Shown: positions 1 to 11,684, numbered from the stretch's first letter. The stretch: 64,000 bases of DNA from Prorocentrum cordatum (GCA_963575745.1 CAUYUJ010015269.1:32501-96500), one strand, 5' to 3'. Made by a program: numbers and translations. Notes: a model not told the origin generated them from the letters alone.

Positions 1-252
1 AGGAACAGCAAAGGAAGGCCCTGAGGAATATCGAACCCAGACTGCTCCTTATGTCAGCGTCTTGGCTGTACCTCCCAGCGGCGGCGGGTGGCCGCGGAGG
101 GCGGGGGGGGGGCTCGCGATATGGCTGGAGACCTCGGCTGGGCCAAGCGGACCGAGACCAAGTTCAGTGACGCCCGGGCACACACGGGCAGTTCTGGGTG
201 AAGGAGTACGGCGTTGCAGGAAGAAGAAGATGGGTGAAAGAGCACCAGGGCG
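1..252. other. no gene recognised
   Basis: GC-rich sequence with no recognisable coding or RNA feature. Confidence 0.5.
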
Positions 253-465
253 AGGAGGGGGACGAGGAGGAGGAGCAGGAGCAGGAGCAGGAGGGGGAGG
301 GGAGGAGAGGAGGAGGAGGAGGAGGAGGAGGAGGAGGAGGAGGAGGAGGAGGAGGAGGAGGAGGAGGAGGAGGAGGAGGGAGGGAGGAGGAGGAGGACGA
401 CGACGAGGAGGAGGAGAGGGAGGAAGAAGAGGAAAGGGAGGACGACGAAGAGGAAGAGGAGGAGG
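253..465 (+). repeat. AGG trinucleotide array
   Basis: Near-perfect GAG/AGG repeats (core about 312-377) with GAC and GAA variants at the edges. It opens long reading frames of poly-Gly, poly-Arg or poly-Glu in several frames, none with a gene-like context. Confidence 0.95.
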
Positions 466-617
466 CTGCCTGCGTCGCCTCGAGGTTGCAGGCGCCCGCG
501 CCCCGTCGGGTCCGCCCATGGTGGGGCCGGCGTTGCCCGGCCACGCCCAATGGCGCGTCGGCGATCGCGCTTCGCGCCCGACCGCCGCCGAGGGGCCAGC
601 CCGACCGGCGCCGCTGA

Positions 618-741
618 GGCCCGGAGACACACAAATAAGTGGGCAGAAATCCCAGGACTCCTCCCCAGAGGCCCCCGAGAGACATCCGACGAGACCCCAA
701 GAATCATCCCTGGCCCACGTCAGCGTCGTCGTCGTTGCCGC

Positions 742-775
<34 letters not shown>

Positions 776-829
776 CTCGTCCTCGTCGTCGTCCTCGTCG
801 TCGTCCTCGTCGTCGTCCTCGTCGTCGTC

Positions 830-883
<54 letters not shown>

Positions 884-1000
884 TCCCTTCAGGGTCGGCG
901 GCACGGGCCGTAAGGCCTTTGCAATAGACACAAATCCCAGGATCCCCCATATTCCTGGTGGTCGACGATTTCTTACGTCTGTGTGTGTTTCCCCTCCTGA
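618..1000 (+). repeat. dispersed repeat DR-Q, copy 1 (diverged, interrupted)
   Basis: Begins with GAGACACACAAATAAGT and ends near 1000 with the family's TCTGTGTGTGTTTCCCCTCC tail. The middle is displaced by a GTC array. Other copies lie at about 22.6, 26.7 and 60.4 kb. Confidence 0.6.
718..884 (+). repeat. GTC trinucleotide array
   Basis: About 55 units of GTC with a short GCC run near the start and CTC interruptions every few units. Confidence 0.95.
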
Positions 1001-1249
1001 TCTCTGCTTCTCTGCTTCACTTCCTCTCTCTCTCTCTCTCATTCTGTCTCGCGTGCAGCGCGCTGAGGTTGAGCGCCCTCGGCCCGCGCGCGTTGCTCTC
1101 GCGTTTTTGTCTGTCCCTCCTTGGAGCTGGGCTCCTGGGCAGCGCTCTGCCTCGCGCCTTGCGCCCTACCCTGCCCGAGCTCCCCGCGTCGAAACGGCCC
1201 CGTGCCTGATAGGCAAAATCAAGTAGGATCGGATGGTGCTGTGATCGAC
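1001..1249. other. no gene recognised
   Basis: Contains a short CT dinucleotide run (about 1019-1042) and otherwise unremarkable GC-rich sequence. Confidence 0.5.
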
Positions 1250-1430
1250 GACGAGACACTGCATAAACATACATTTTTTCGGAGCTCCGCGCGGATTTCT
1301 TGGATCGGCGCTGGGCCCCCCCCCTGTCGGCGCCTCCAGCGCCGCCTCTGGCCAGCTCCGCGCGCCAGGGAGGGGGATCCAAGAAATCCGCGCAGAGCTC
1401 CGAAAGTAGGTTTATTCCGTTTCTCGTCCC
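1250..1430. mobile_element. hairpin element HF-A, copy 1
   Basis: Long imperfect inverted repeat. The left arm runs inward from GACGAGACACTGCATAAACA through CGGAGCTCCGCGCGGATTTC to GATCGGCGCTGG; the right arm is its reverse complement ending TTTCTCGTC. A small inner palindrome rich in GCGCC forms the centre. The same arm sequence recurs in at least eight other places in the window, and two copies form introns of the transporter gene. No coding capacity, so the element is MITE-like or introner-like. Confidence 0.85.
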
Positions 1431-1774
1431 ACGATGAACGGGCAGCAGAATGGGGTCGGAACCGTCTCCTTCCGTTACCTTCTCCTTCCCCCAGGCGAGC
1501 TGTCCCTCCAACGCCCTACCCTTCGGCGGCAACTCATGGGAGCACCCCATACCCTATTGCTGACCCTTGCGAATCGACACTCATCGACGCTCATCGACGC
1601 TAAATCGACGCTGAATCGACGCCAACCGACGCTGATCGACGCTAATCGGCGCTAAATCGGCGCTGTCTCATCGACTTCCAATACTAATCGACGCTAGTGC
1701 GCTCTAAAAACGGAATTACGGTGGGAGCCCTGTGGATAGAAGAGTGGGCCCTGGAGGTCTGGACCACTTCCCTA
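1431..1774. repeat. CGACGCTAAT-type short tandem repeat in non-genic DNA
   Basis: Between about 1563 and 1695 units such as ATCGACGCTAATCGGCGC repeat with a period of about 11-13 bp and drift between units. The rest of the stretch has no recognisable feature. Confidence 0.7.
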
Positions 1775-1868
1775 GGGCAGTTGCTTCGTCCTCGGTCGTT
1801 TTGTTCACTGTCCCGAGGCCTGGCGAGGGCCCCGAGGAGGCCGAAAACAGCCAAAAACCGCCCGCTCA
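1775..1868 (+). repeat. dispersed repeat DR-M, partial copy
   Basis: Carries the family core TGTCCCGAGGCCTGGCGAGG followed by GGCCGAAAACAGCC. Fuller copies occur at 13.25, 19.6, 26.3, 29.6, 52.0 and 60.65 kb. Confidence 0.6.
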
Positions 1869-2171
1869 CTTTGCAGGGCAACGGCGGATCGCTGGGGCCT
1901 GCCCTGTGGATCGAAGAGGCCGCATCACAGGGCGGCAGCGGCCTGGCGGCTGCCGCCGACTGCACCAGCTTCCTGAGCAGCGGCGCCGCCGCCTCCCGAG
2001 CACGTGCGGCCTCGAGCTCCGCGTCCACGGCCTGGGGGCAAAGAGAAGCCGGGTGCCGTGCGAGGGCGGGAGCTGCACAGGACCACGGCCACTGGCCGTC
2101 CTTTCAACGCAGCCCTCAGAGCATGCCATGGCACAGTGCGGGTACGCAACTCTGGGGGGGGGGGCAAGCGA
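1869..2171. other. no gene recognised
   Basis: GC-rich unique-looking sequence. Reading frames here are open only because of base composition. Confidence 0.4.
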
Positions 2172-2340
2172 TGACATGAACGTAAAAACTCAGAGGTCCG
2201 CACGGATTCCTCAGATCGGCGCTGGGGCGCCCTGGCGGCGCCTCCGGCGCCGCCCCTGGCACGCTCCGCGCGCCAGGGAGGAGGTCCAGCGCCGATCCCA
2301 GAAGTCCGCGCGGACCTCCGAGTTGTCATGTTCATGGCTT
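2172..2340. mobile_element. hairpin element HF-A, copy 2
   Basis: Arms GATGACATGAACGTAAAAAC on the left and the complement of CATGAACATGACAACTCGG on the right lead into the family core GAGGTCCGC ... GATCGGCGCTGG. The inner palindrome is CTCCGGCGCC-rich. Confidence 0.85.
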
Positions 2341-2504
2341 TGCATGTTCCCCGAAACTCATGGTCAAGCACACGCCTACTTCATAACAGCGAGAGCCAGC
2401 TCATGATGACCTTAAGCAGCCAAGGATGCACATTCCCCAAACAGTGCTTCTTGCACACCTTGAGGCTGTTGTTGATGGTCTAAGTTCGGGGATCTGCTGA
2501 ACCA
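2341..2504. other. no gene recognised
   Basis: Nothing supported is seen here. Confidence 0.4.
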
Positions 2505-2680
2505 GGGTCAATGCAAACCCGGGTCAGTCGGGCTGTGCAAGGTCCTGCAAAGTACTGCAGGATCCTGCGCGCTGACCCAGGCCGATCCACCCCTGGCTCT
2601 GCAGGATCGTGCAAACTCTTGCGCTCTGGCCGACCCCCTTTCGCATCGACCCCCACCCCAAGGCTCCCGAGAAGTCATTG
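2505..2680 (+). repeat. dispersed repeat DR-P, copy 1
   Basis: Shares CACCCCTGGCTCTGCAGGAT and TGCGCTCTGGCCGACCCCC with a second copy near 52.87-52.96 kb. The start contains short internal repeats around CTGCAAAGTACTGCAGGATC. Confidence 0.75.
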
Positions 2681-2889
2681 GAAGGGCCTGCCGGTCTTCG
2701 CCCACATGCCGCCCGCGGCCTCCTCGCCGCGGCCCCGAGCGCCGACTGGTCTGCCCGAGTGTCGCGCGGTGGCTGCCCGGTCACCACCTCGTCGCCGCCC
2801 AACTCGCTCAGTGCCTGCACCGAGCGGTTCTGAGACTCTGAGAAAAACTGCGCGTGAAGGGTTACGGTAGTCGAGGGCTGGCACAGGGG

Positions 2890-3092
2890 GGACACACCGA
2901 CCCGGAATCGGCGATAGGTCGCCGATAGATCGGCGATGGGCCCCCGATGGCGAATCTGCACGTTCCTGGTCCGGGTGGGGCTATAGGGCCCCTGTCGGCG
3001 ATCAATGGGCGACTGGGATCGATGCATCCCCGCCCCTATTCAGATCCCCCCCCCACGTTGCCCCTGAACGTGACTGGACAGGTCTGCCGAGA
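2890..3092 (+). repeat. dispersed repeat DR-O, copy 1
   Basis: About 200 bp beginning GACCCGGAATCGGCGATAGG and ending near CGTTGCCCCTGAACGTGAC. A second copy in the same order of blocks is at 61,868-62,040. Confidence 0.75.
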
Positions 3093-3149
3093 TTGCGCCA
3101 GGTGCCCGCCCACTGCCACGTCGTCGCCGCCCCGTGCGCTGGCTGGGCG

Positions 3150-3246
3150 TAGCTTGCATCGCACAGACTACACCGCACAGCTTGCACCGCATGGCTTGCA
3201 CTGCACAGCTTGCACCACAGAGATTGCACCACAGTAATTGCATCAC
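3150..3246 (+). repeat. short tandem repeat, about 12-bp period
   Basis: Units of the form CTTGCACCGCACAG repeat about eight times with substitutions. Confidence 0.75.
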
Positions 3247-3309
3247 ATCCGCAGCCGGACCGCTGCCAGGCGCTCTCGGGCGCTACTGGGGCACGGTCCC
3301 TTGCCTTGA

Positions 3310-3515
3310 CCGATAGGCTAGAGAGCGCAAAGACGGCCCAAGAGCGTCCTCAGGCCCCAAAGGCGGTCCAAAAAGATCCTAAGGCGGCCCCAGAGCGCTC
3401 CAAGACGCCCAAGATGGCCTCAAGACGACCTCGAGTCTTCGAAGACGGCCCACGAGAGCCCAGGACTGCCCCACAGGAGCCCAAGGCAGCACCAAGACGG
3501 CCCAAATAGTCCCCA
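3310..3515 (+). repeat. dispersed repeat DR-J, monomer
   Basis: Rich in CCAAGACGGCCCA and CCCCAAGGC blocks, related to the array at 10.19-11.48 kb and to an inverted copy at 27.62-27.87 kb. Confidence 0.6.
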
Positions 3516-3654
3516 CGAGAGCTCAAGAAGTGGAGACGAGAGATGTCACATCTGAAGGTCTTCTGGGCGGTGCTCGAAGGTTGCCACGCAGAGAGCTTCG
3601 CTGGCACGGTGGCGGATTTACCCTAAACACCTCCGCGGCCCGCATTCATCGAGG

Positions 3655-3812
3655 GCTCCCAACTTCGCGCTTCGCGCTGCGCGAAGCGCGAAGTGCGAAT
3701 AACTTCGCGCTCTCGCGCCGCCTCCCAGGGGAGAAGAGGAGGATGAGGAGGAATCGGAGCCGAACCGCGAAGCGCGAAGCGCGAATAACTTCGCGCCCTC
3801 GAGGGCGCCCTT
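3655..3812. repeat. palindromic GAAGCGCGAAG cluster
   Basis: Repeated and self-complementary blocks of AACTTCGCGC and GCGCGAAG on both sides of a purine-rich centre can fold into a hairpin. Confidence 0.7.
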
Positions 3813-3889
3813 GTTCATAGATGTCTAAATCCACCCCCCAATCTCCAGGCACGATGGCGGGTGGAAGATGAAGCGGAGACACAAAACAA

Positions 3890-4045
3890 CTAAATCAAAC
3901 TGAACGGTCGGAGGTCCGCGGCGGAGTTCTTGGAGCTGCCCTGGACCCCCACCGCGTTGCGGAGCGCGCCAGGGGCGGCGCCGGAGGCGCCGACAAGGGA
4001 GCCCGAGCGCCGATCCAGGAAAGCCGCGCAGAGCTCAGAACCAAT
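3890..4045. mobile_element. hairpin element HF-A, copy 3
   Basis: Left arm AACTGAACGGTCGGAGGTCC and right arm ending CGCGCAGAGCTCAGAACC surround an inner palindrome GGCGGCGCCGGAGGCGCC. More diverged than copies 1 and 4. Confidence 0.75.
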
Positions 4046-4123
4046 ATGCCAATCCAGCTGAATTGGCCCTCGAAGGAGGAGGAGAGGAGCGGGAAGAAAA
4101 GAGGGGAGGGCGCAGGGGGGCGG

Positions 4124-4274
4124 CGAGACCTGCACACGTCCACCGCAGCTGGCCAGTCCCATCGTGGGTCCAGGAGCGGTGTGCACGCCCCCTGGCTTGG
4201 CCAGGGAGGCATATACACCGCTCTTGGGCCCAGGATGGGCCCAGCCAGCGGCGGTGGAGACATATCTGCACGAA
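4124..4274. mobile_element. hairpin element HF-B, copy 1
   Basis: Inverted-repeat element matching the two copies at 24.98-25.15 and 28.22-28.39 kb. Left end GACCTGCACACGTCCACCGC and right end GCGGTGGAGACATATCTGC are complementary, with inner blocks GGCTTGGCCAGGGAGGC and CTTGGGCCCAGGATGGGCC. Confidence 0.8.
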
Positions 4275-4396
4275 TACAATGAGTACCTATACAAAAAAGA
4301 AGACTGATCTTGCTAGACCTTCGGCCTGCTGGGGGCCGCTGGTTCCCGAGCGCGCCTGGAGATGCGCCTGGGGCTTCGGGAGGGGGGCCTTGAGAA

Positions 4397-4720
4397 GGCG
4401 GGGCGCCGTTTGGTCACGCTTTCGATTGTGCGACCCCTCGCACCATCAGATTCGTGACTGGGGGGGGAGCGTTTGCAACCCTTGGGGGGGGTCGGGGGGA
4501 AACATGTTTTTTTGCCCCCCCCTCCCTCCCTTTCCCCCCCCTCCTCCCCTCCCCTCCGCCCCCCTGAGGTTTCGGCGGGGGGGGCCTTGACAAAGGGGGG
4601 CGCCGTTTGGTCACGCTTGCGATTGTGCGACCCCTCGCACAATCAGATTCGTGACCAGGGGGGGTGCAACCTTGGGGGGGGAGGCGGAAGACCAAAAACA
4701 ACTGATTATTTGTCTTTCTT
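4397..4720 (+). repeat. tandem duplication, about 199-bp unit
   Basis: GGGGCGCCGTTTGGTCACGC followed by GATTGTGCGACCCCTCGCAC occurs at 4399 and again at about 4598, with only a few differences. The spacer is G- and C-homopolymer rich. Confidence 0.85.
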
Positions 4721-4727
4721 TCTTTTT

Positions 4728-4875
4728 TTGACCCCCCCCATCCCTCCCTCTCCCCCCCCTCCTCCCCTCCCCTCCTCCCTCTTTCCTCCCGTCCTCCTCT
4801 CCTCCCCTCCCTCCTCCCGTCCTCCTGCCCTCCCCCTCCTCCCCTCCCCTCCTCCCTCCTCCCCCCCCTCCCCCG
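4728..4875. repeat. C/T-only tract
   Basis: Nearly pure pyrimidine run of CCCTCCTCCC-type units, potentially triplex-forming. Confidence 0.85.
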
Positions 4876-4896
4876 TGCAACGGATGTGCAGTCCCC

Positions 4897-4897
4897 C

Positions 4898-4931
<34 letters not shown>

Positions 4932-4960
4932 TAGTAGTAGTAGTAGTAGTAGTAGTAGTA

Positions 4961-5017
<57 letters not shown>

Positions 5018-5073
5018 AAGTAGAAGTAGAAGAAGTAGTAATAGTAGTAGTAGTAGTAGTAGTAGTAGCAGTC

Positions 5074-5112
<39 letters not shown>

Positions 5113-5219
5113 ATAATGGTAAGTAGTAGTAATAGTAATAGTAGTAGTAGTCGTAGTCGTAGTCGTAGTAGTAGTAGTAATATTAATAGTAGTAGTAGTA
5201 GTAGTAGTAGAAGTAGTAT

Positions 5220-5264
<45 letters not shown>

Positions 5265-5276
5265 CAGTGGTAGTAA

Positions 5277-5307
<31 letters not shown>

Positions 5308-5460
5308 CGTAGTAGTAGTAGTAGGTAGTAGTAGTAGTGTCGTAAACGTAGTCGTAGTCGTAGTCGTAGGCGTAGTCGTAGTAGTAGTAGCAGTAGTAGT
5401 AGTAGTAGCAGTAGTAGTAGTAGTAGTAATAGTAGTGGTGGTGGTGGTAGTAGTAGTAAC

Positions 5461-5502
<42 letters not shown>

Positions 5503-5681
5503 CGTAATAGTAGTAGTAGTAGCAGTAGTAGTAGTTAGTTGGTTGGTTGGTTAGTTGGTTGGTTGGTTGGTTAGTTAGTTAGTTAGTTAGTTAGTTAGTG
5601 AGTTAGGTAGTTAGGTCGGTAGGTAGGTAGGCAGGCAGGCAGGCAGGCAGGCAGGCAAGGTAGGTAGTAGTAGTAGTAGTG

Positions 5682-5724
<43 letters not shown>

Positions 5725-5751
5725 AAGTACTAGTAGTAGTAGTAGTAATAA

Positions 5752-5792
<41 letters not shown>

Positions 5793-5995
5793 CGAATCGT
5801 AGTAACAGTAATATTAATAGTAGTAGCAGTAGTAGTACTAGCAGCAGTAGTAGTAGTAGTAGCAGTAGCAGTAGCAGTAGCAGTAGCAGTAGTAGTAGTT
5901 GTAGCAGTAGTAGTAGCAGGATAAGTAGTAATAGTATTAGTAGTAGTAGTAGTAATAGTAGGTGTAGTGGTAGTGGTAGTAGTAGTAGTACTCAG
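4897..5995 (+). repeat. TAG trinucleotide array with tetranucleotide island
   Basis: TAG (AGT) repeats with scattered variant units, interrupted at about 5535-5665 by TTAG, TTGG, GTAG and GCAG tetranucleotides. The poly-Ser and poly-Val frames it opens are not evidence of a gene. Confidence 0.95.
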
Positions 5996-5999
5996 GCCT

Positions 6000-7043
6000 G
6001 GCAGTAAAGGTCATGTTCTAGCGCTTGCCTTAGTAGTCGCACTGTCGTCTTGTAATAAAACGAATACACTATTGTAGTGCTCGAATACAGTAGTAATACC
6101 CTCGAACTCTATTGCTGTAGTGGTACTGCTGTAGGGCGAGCGCTGCACGATTGGGGAATAGTGATGTACTGCTGTAGCAACGGTACTGCAGAAGCCGTAC
6201 TCTAATACAGTATTCGTATGAACGGTACTCTACGACTGCCTGCAGTGAATGTGCTAGTGTCCTGTCGGAGGACTACTCCAATGCCGTAGTATCGCAGCAG
6301 TGTTGCGATACTATATATATATATATTTATATATATATATATGTACTGCTGTAGCGGTGGCATTGTAGCGGTCGTAGTAAGATGCTGTAGCAGTATCACT
6401 GCAGTAGTGATGCTCTGATACTGTTTTGGTGGTACCTTGACACCGTGCTAAACCAGCAGTATCACTGCATGCATGAAGTGGCAGCATTGCAGTAGTCTTG
6501 TAGTTGCAATGGTACTACTCAAGTCGTGCAGTACAGGTAATAATCTAGTAAGTGATGTAGTAGTCGCACTGTAATATTGTAGCAGACGCAGTTACCTACT
6601 GTAGTGCTCGAGCACACTGGTAGTAGTAGCATCTTCGGCCTCGAACAGTTTAGCGGTGGTGCTGTAGGAATATTGCTGTACGATTGCGAAATAGCGCTGT
6701 ACTGTTTTAGTAGTGGGGCTGTAGACGAAGAACTCTGGTACAGCATTCGTAAGAGCACGAGTGCACGATTACCTGCAGTGGGTGTACTACAATACTGTAG
6801 TCGGAAAACTCAAGTGCCGCAGTTGCGCAACACTGTTGTAATACTCTTGTAATGTAGTGCTGTAGTGGTGGCACTGCACGAGCCGTAGATCAGTACCCTA
6901 GCAGTAAAAATTACAACAGTGGTACTCGAATATTGTACCAGTGCTACTCCAATACACTGCTAAGCCAGTAATAGGATTGCATTGATGAGGTGGCTGCATT
7001 GTGCTAGCAGAGAGAATTGAAATACTAAGAGTAATTGTAGTAC

Positions 7044-7076
<33 letters not shown>

Positions 7077-7081
7077 CAGTT

Positions 7082-7129
<48 letters not shown>

Positions 7130-7241
7130 ATGGTGGTAGTAGTAGTAGAACAAATACTAATCGTAGGAGTAGTAGTAGTAGTAGTAGTAGCAGTAGTACT
7201 AGTAGTAGTGGTAGTAGTAGTAGTAGTAGTAGTACTAGCAA

Positions 7242-7279
<38 letters not shown>

Positions 7280-7521
7280 TTTGCAGTAGTAGTAGTCGTA
7301 GTAGTACTAGTAGTAGTAGTAGTAAGAGTAGTGATAGTAGTAGTAGTAGTAGTAGTAGTAATTGTGGTAATAGTAGTAGTAGTAATAGTAGTAGTAGTAG
7401 TAGTGGTAGTAGTAGTAGTAGTAGTCGAACTAATAGTAATCGTAATAGTAGTAGTAGTAATAGTAGTAGTGGTAGTAGTAGTAGTAGTAGCATTAGTAGT
7501 AGTAGTACTAATAGTATTAAC

Positions 7522-7573
<52 letters not shown>

Positions 7574-7626
7574 CTAGTAGTAGTAGTGGTGGTTGTAGTA
7601 GTGGTAGTAGTACTAGTAGTATTAGC

Positions 7627-7664
<38 letters not shown>

Positions 7665-8740
7665 TAGTAGTAGTAATAGTAGTAGTAGTAGTAGTAGTAG
7701 TAGCAGTAGTAGTAGTAGTAGTAGTTGTAGTAGTAGTAGTAATATCCAGCGTTTGCAGCAAATGCCATATTATCGTGCTTGCTTTGGCCATCTCACGGTC
7801 GCAGTGTAGTAGAAGTACTCCATTACTGTAGTGCTCTAGTAGTAGCATATTGGAACTCTGGTGTTTTAGCGGTAGCGCTGCAGGAAAAGCGCCGTACTAT
7901 CGCGGAGTCGTGTTGTGCGGTTGTAGGGGTGGCACCGTAGAAACAATAGTCGAATACAGTATTCGTATGAGCTGTACTCTGCGACTGCCTGCAGTGAGTG
8001 CACGATTGCACTGTAGTTGGAATGTTCAAATGCCGTAGCTTCGCAGCACTGCTGCAATATTATAATACTGCAATGCTGCAGCGGTGGCACAGTAATAGCC
8101 GTAGTACGAGACTGTAGCAGTCGTACTGCAGTAGTGGTATTCTAGTACTGTACACATGGTATTTTGAGAGCGTCTTAAGCCAATAGTCGTACTGCATGGA
8201 TACGGTGGCAGCACTGCAGTAATTCTGTAGTTGCAGTGGTCTTACTGGTCTTGCAAGAAAGAATAGATTCGAATACTTGATGTAGTAGTCCACTGTAGTA
8301 CTGTAGCAGACGTAGTCCACTTCTGTAGTACTCGAGCACAGTAGCAGTATCCTCGAGCTGTAGTGGTTTAGTAGTGGTAGCGCTGTAGGAGAAGTGATGT
8401 ACGATTGTGGAATAGTGCTGTATTGTAATACTGGCAATGTAGAGGCAGGACTCGAATGCAGCATTCGTATGAGCAGTGCTGCACGATTGTCTGCAGCGGG
8501 CGCGCCACAAAACTGCAGCCAGAATTGCCCAATGCCGTATTGTCGCAGCACGGCTGTAGTACGATAGTGCTGTAGTGCTGTAGTGGTCACTGTAATAGCC
8601 GTAGTACAGCCTTGGAGCAGTAGCACTGCAGTATTGGTATTCGAAGAATTGTACTTGTAGCACCCTGCTACTGGCAGTGGTAGTAGTGGAGCTCTAACAT
8701 TGGAGTGCTCAAGCAAAGTAGCCGTACCCTAGTACTGCAG
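6000..8740. repeat. four diverged copies of a ~500-bp repeat around a TAG array
   Basis: Blocks recur in the same order: CTGTAGTGGTGGCACTGTAG, CGAATACAGTATTCGTATGA and GACTGCCTGCAGTGAGTG. The last block falls near 6230, 6765, 7985 and 8490, so the copies are about 510-530 bp apart in pairs, with the TAG array at 7037-7743 between the second and third copies. No coding sequence seen. Confidence 0.7.
7037..7743 (+). repeat. TAG trinucleotide array, second block
   Basis: About 230 TAG-type units with variants. Poly-Val (plus strand) and poly-Thr or poly-Leu (minus strand) frames arise from it. Confidence 0.95.
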
Positions 8741-8799
8741 CGCCGTAGTAGTACTGTGTTAGCAACAATCTATTGAAATCGGCAACACTCGGCGCCGTC

Positions 8800-9112
8800 G
8801 ATGAAAACCAAGGGGGCTCCCCTCCCCCCCAAACCCCCCTCCCTCCCGAACCCCCGTCCCCTCGGCGCCGGCGCCGGCGCTGGCGGCCGCCAGCAGCGCC
8901 GACGGCGGGGACGCAGCGACGATGACCAGAGGCAACCCAAAGGAGGAGAGGGGGAGGGGGGGCTGAAACCCCCCCCTCCCTAGCGCGCGGGAGGTGGGGG
9001 GGGTTTGAAATACCCCCCCCCATCCCCCCCCCTGGCGCCGGCGCCGGCGCTGGCGGCGGCCAGCAGCGCCGGCGGTGGCGCCAACAACGACGGGGACGCA
9101 GCGACGATTACC
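8800..9112 (+). repeat. GC-rich duplication
   Basis: The block GGCGCCGGCGCCGGCGCTGG plus GACGCAGCGACGAT occurs at about 8,857 and again at about 9,032. The spacer contains C and G homopolymers. Confidence 0.75.
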
Positions 9113-9955
9113 ACCACTACCACCACCGCCACTACCACCACCACCACCGCCTCAACCCACCACCACCACCACCACCAATCCGCCACACAACCACCACCAA
9201 CACCATCATCACCACAGCCACCACCACTACCACAACCACCACCACCACCACTTACCATCACAACCACCAACTCCACCACGAAAACCCACCACCACTACCA
9301 CCACCACCACCACAATCTCGACACCACCACCACCACCACCGCCACAACCACCACCACTACCAGCAGCACAACCCACTGCCACCACCACAAACCACCACAC
9401 CACCACCACCACCACCACCGCCACCACCACCACCACCCGCACCACCTCCACGAACCACCACCACCACCACCACAAACCACCACCACCACAAACCACCACC
9501 ACAGCCACCACAAGCACCACCACCACAACGCACCATCACCACCACCACCGCAAAAGCACACCACCACTACCACCAACACCACCGCAATCTACCACGCCAC
9601 CAAAACCGCCACAACCACCACCACTACCAGCAGCGCAACCCACCACCACCACCGCAAACCACCACACCACCACCACCACCGCCACAACCACCATCACCAG
9701 CACCACCTCCACAAACCACCGCCACCAGCACAACCCACCACCACCACCACCACAAACCACCACCACACCACCACCAAAGCACCACCACCACAACACCCCA
9801 CCACCACCACCACAAACCACCACCACACCACCACCAAACCATCACCACCACCACCACCACACACCACCACCACCACCACAACAAACTACCACACCACCAC
9901 CACCACCACAACCACAACCACCACCACCACCACAACCACCACCACCACCCGTCGT
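9108..9955 (+). repeat. ACC trinucleotide array
   Basis: About 850 bp of CCA/ACC repeats with CAA, CGC and CAT variants. It gives His/Thr/Pro-rich open frames of up to about 550 codons in two plus frames, which are artefacts of the repeat. Confidence 0.95.
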
Positions 9956-10184
9956 CCGCGTCGACGCTCCCCGCCGCCGCCGCCCGCCGCCGCAGACGCC
10001 GGCGCCGGCCCAGAAAAGGAAATCGTCGTCCCCGCCGCCGCCGCCAGCCGCCGCCGACGCAAGCGCCGGCCCAAGAGAGGGGAAGCAGGGGAGGGAGGGG
10101 GAGGGGGGGGGGGAATCGAAACCCCTCCCACCCCCTCCGTCACGGGGGTGGGGTTCGACCCCCCCCCCCTCCATCAGGGGGGGT
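9956..10184. other. GC-rich spacer with short hairpin
   Basis: CGAAACCCCTCCCACCCCC around 10,118 is followed by GGGGGTGGGGTTCGACC, a likely stem-loop. No gene seen. Confidence 0.5.
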
Positions 10185-11480
10185 CGAACTCCTCGCCTTC
10201 CCGACGCTCCAAGACGGCCCAAGACGCCCCCCAGATCGCCCCAAGACGGCCCAAGAAGCACTCAAGAGGACCCCACGACGGCCCAAGAGGGCCCCAAGAC
10301 GGCCCAAGAGGCGCCCAAGAGGCGCCCAAGGCGCAAGGACCCCCACAGGGGCCTCCAAGGGAGCCCCAAGAAACCAAAGTCGCCAAAGTCCTTGGTAAAC
10401 GTACATCTTCAGCACCAACAACTCCTCGCCTTCCCGACGCTCCAAGACGGCCCAAGACGCCCCCCAGATCGCCCCATAACTGCCCAAGAGCCCCACGACG
10501 GCCCAAGAGGGCCCCAAGACGGACCACGACGCGCCCTAGAGGCGCCCAAGGGTGCCTTTAGACAGCCCCCGAGAGGCACCAAGGACCCCCACAAAGGCCT
10601 CCAACAGGCCCCAGCTCCCCAAGAGGCCCAAAAAAGACTCCAGGAAACGCCAAGACAGCCCCCAAGACACCCCAAGAGGCCTCCCAAAGGAGCCCCAAGA
10701 GGCCAAAATCGCAAACATCCTTAGTAAAACGTGCATATTCTGCATCAACAACTCCTCGCCTTCCCGACGCTCCAAGACGGCCCAAGACGCCCTCCAGATC
10801 GCCCCAAAACTGCCCAAGAGGCACTCAAGAGCCCCCCACGACGGCCCAAGAGGGCCCCAAGACGGACCAAGACGCGCCCAAGAGGGCCCAAGGGGGCCCA
10901 AGGGGGCCCCAAAACGGCCCCCGAGAGGCACCAAGGACCCTCACAGAGGCCTCCAACAGGCCACAGCTCCCCAAGAGGCCCAAAAAAGACTCCAAGAGAC
11001 GCCAAGACAGCCCCCAAGACACCCCAAGGTGCCTCCCAAAGGAGCCCCAAGAGACCAAAGTTGCCAAATTCCGTGGTAATACGGAAATGCTCAGCACCAA
11101 CAAATCCTCGCCTTCCCGACGCTCCAAAACAGCCCAAGACACCCCCCAGATCGCCCCAAGGCCTCCAACAGGCCCCAGCTTCCCAAAAGGACAAAAAAAG
11201 ACCCCAAAAGACGCAAACACAGCCCCCAAGACACCCCAAGAGGCCTCCTAAAGGAGCCCCAAGAGGCTAAAGTCGCCAAATTCCTTAGTAAAACGCACAT
11301 CGTCAGCATCAACAACTCCTCGTCCTCCCGACGCTCCAAGACGGCCCAAGACGCCCACGAAAACGCCCCAGGATGGCCCAAGAGGCACTCAAGAGGCCCC
11401 CACGACGGCCCAAGAGGGCCCCAAGACGGCCCAAGACGCGCCCAAGAGGACCCAAGGGGGGCCAAAACGGCAAAACTGCT
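10185..11480 (+). repeat. DR-J array, units of about 210-350 bp
   Basis: The block CTCCTCGCCTTCCCGACGCT appears near 10,190, 10,420, 10,750, 11,100 and 11,315. Each unit is followed by many CCAAGACGGCCCAAGAG variants and closes with GTAAAACGTAC-like sequence. Unit lengths are mostly not multiples of three, so the open frames do not encode a repeat protein. Confidence 0.85.
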
Positions 11481-11549
11481 TCCGAAAAGCGCCCTGCAAG
11501 CCTCGTGGGCCCCCTGGATTAGTACGGCGACGGCGACGGTCAGAGAATC

Positions 11550-11553
11550 ACTG

Positions 11554-11590
<37 letters not shown>

Positions 11591-11645
11591 ATACATACAT
11601 ACATACATACATACATACATACATACATACATGCATGCATGCATG

Positions 11646-11684
<39 letters not shown>

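Noticed and set aside
5535-5665. TTAG/TTGG run as a telomere
   Set aside because: Dinoflagellate telomeres are TTTAGGG-type; this is a short internal variant of the TAG array.
7001-7848. Poly-Val or poly-Thr proteins in the TAG array
   Set aside because: Direct translation of a trinucleotide repeat.
9005-10724. His/Thr/Pro-rich proteins of about 520-550 residues
   Set aside because: Frames follow the ACC array and run on into the DR-J array; two overlapping frames are equally open.
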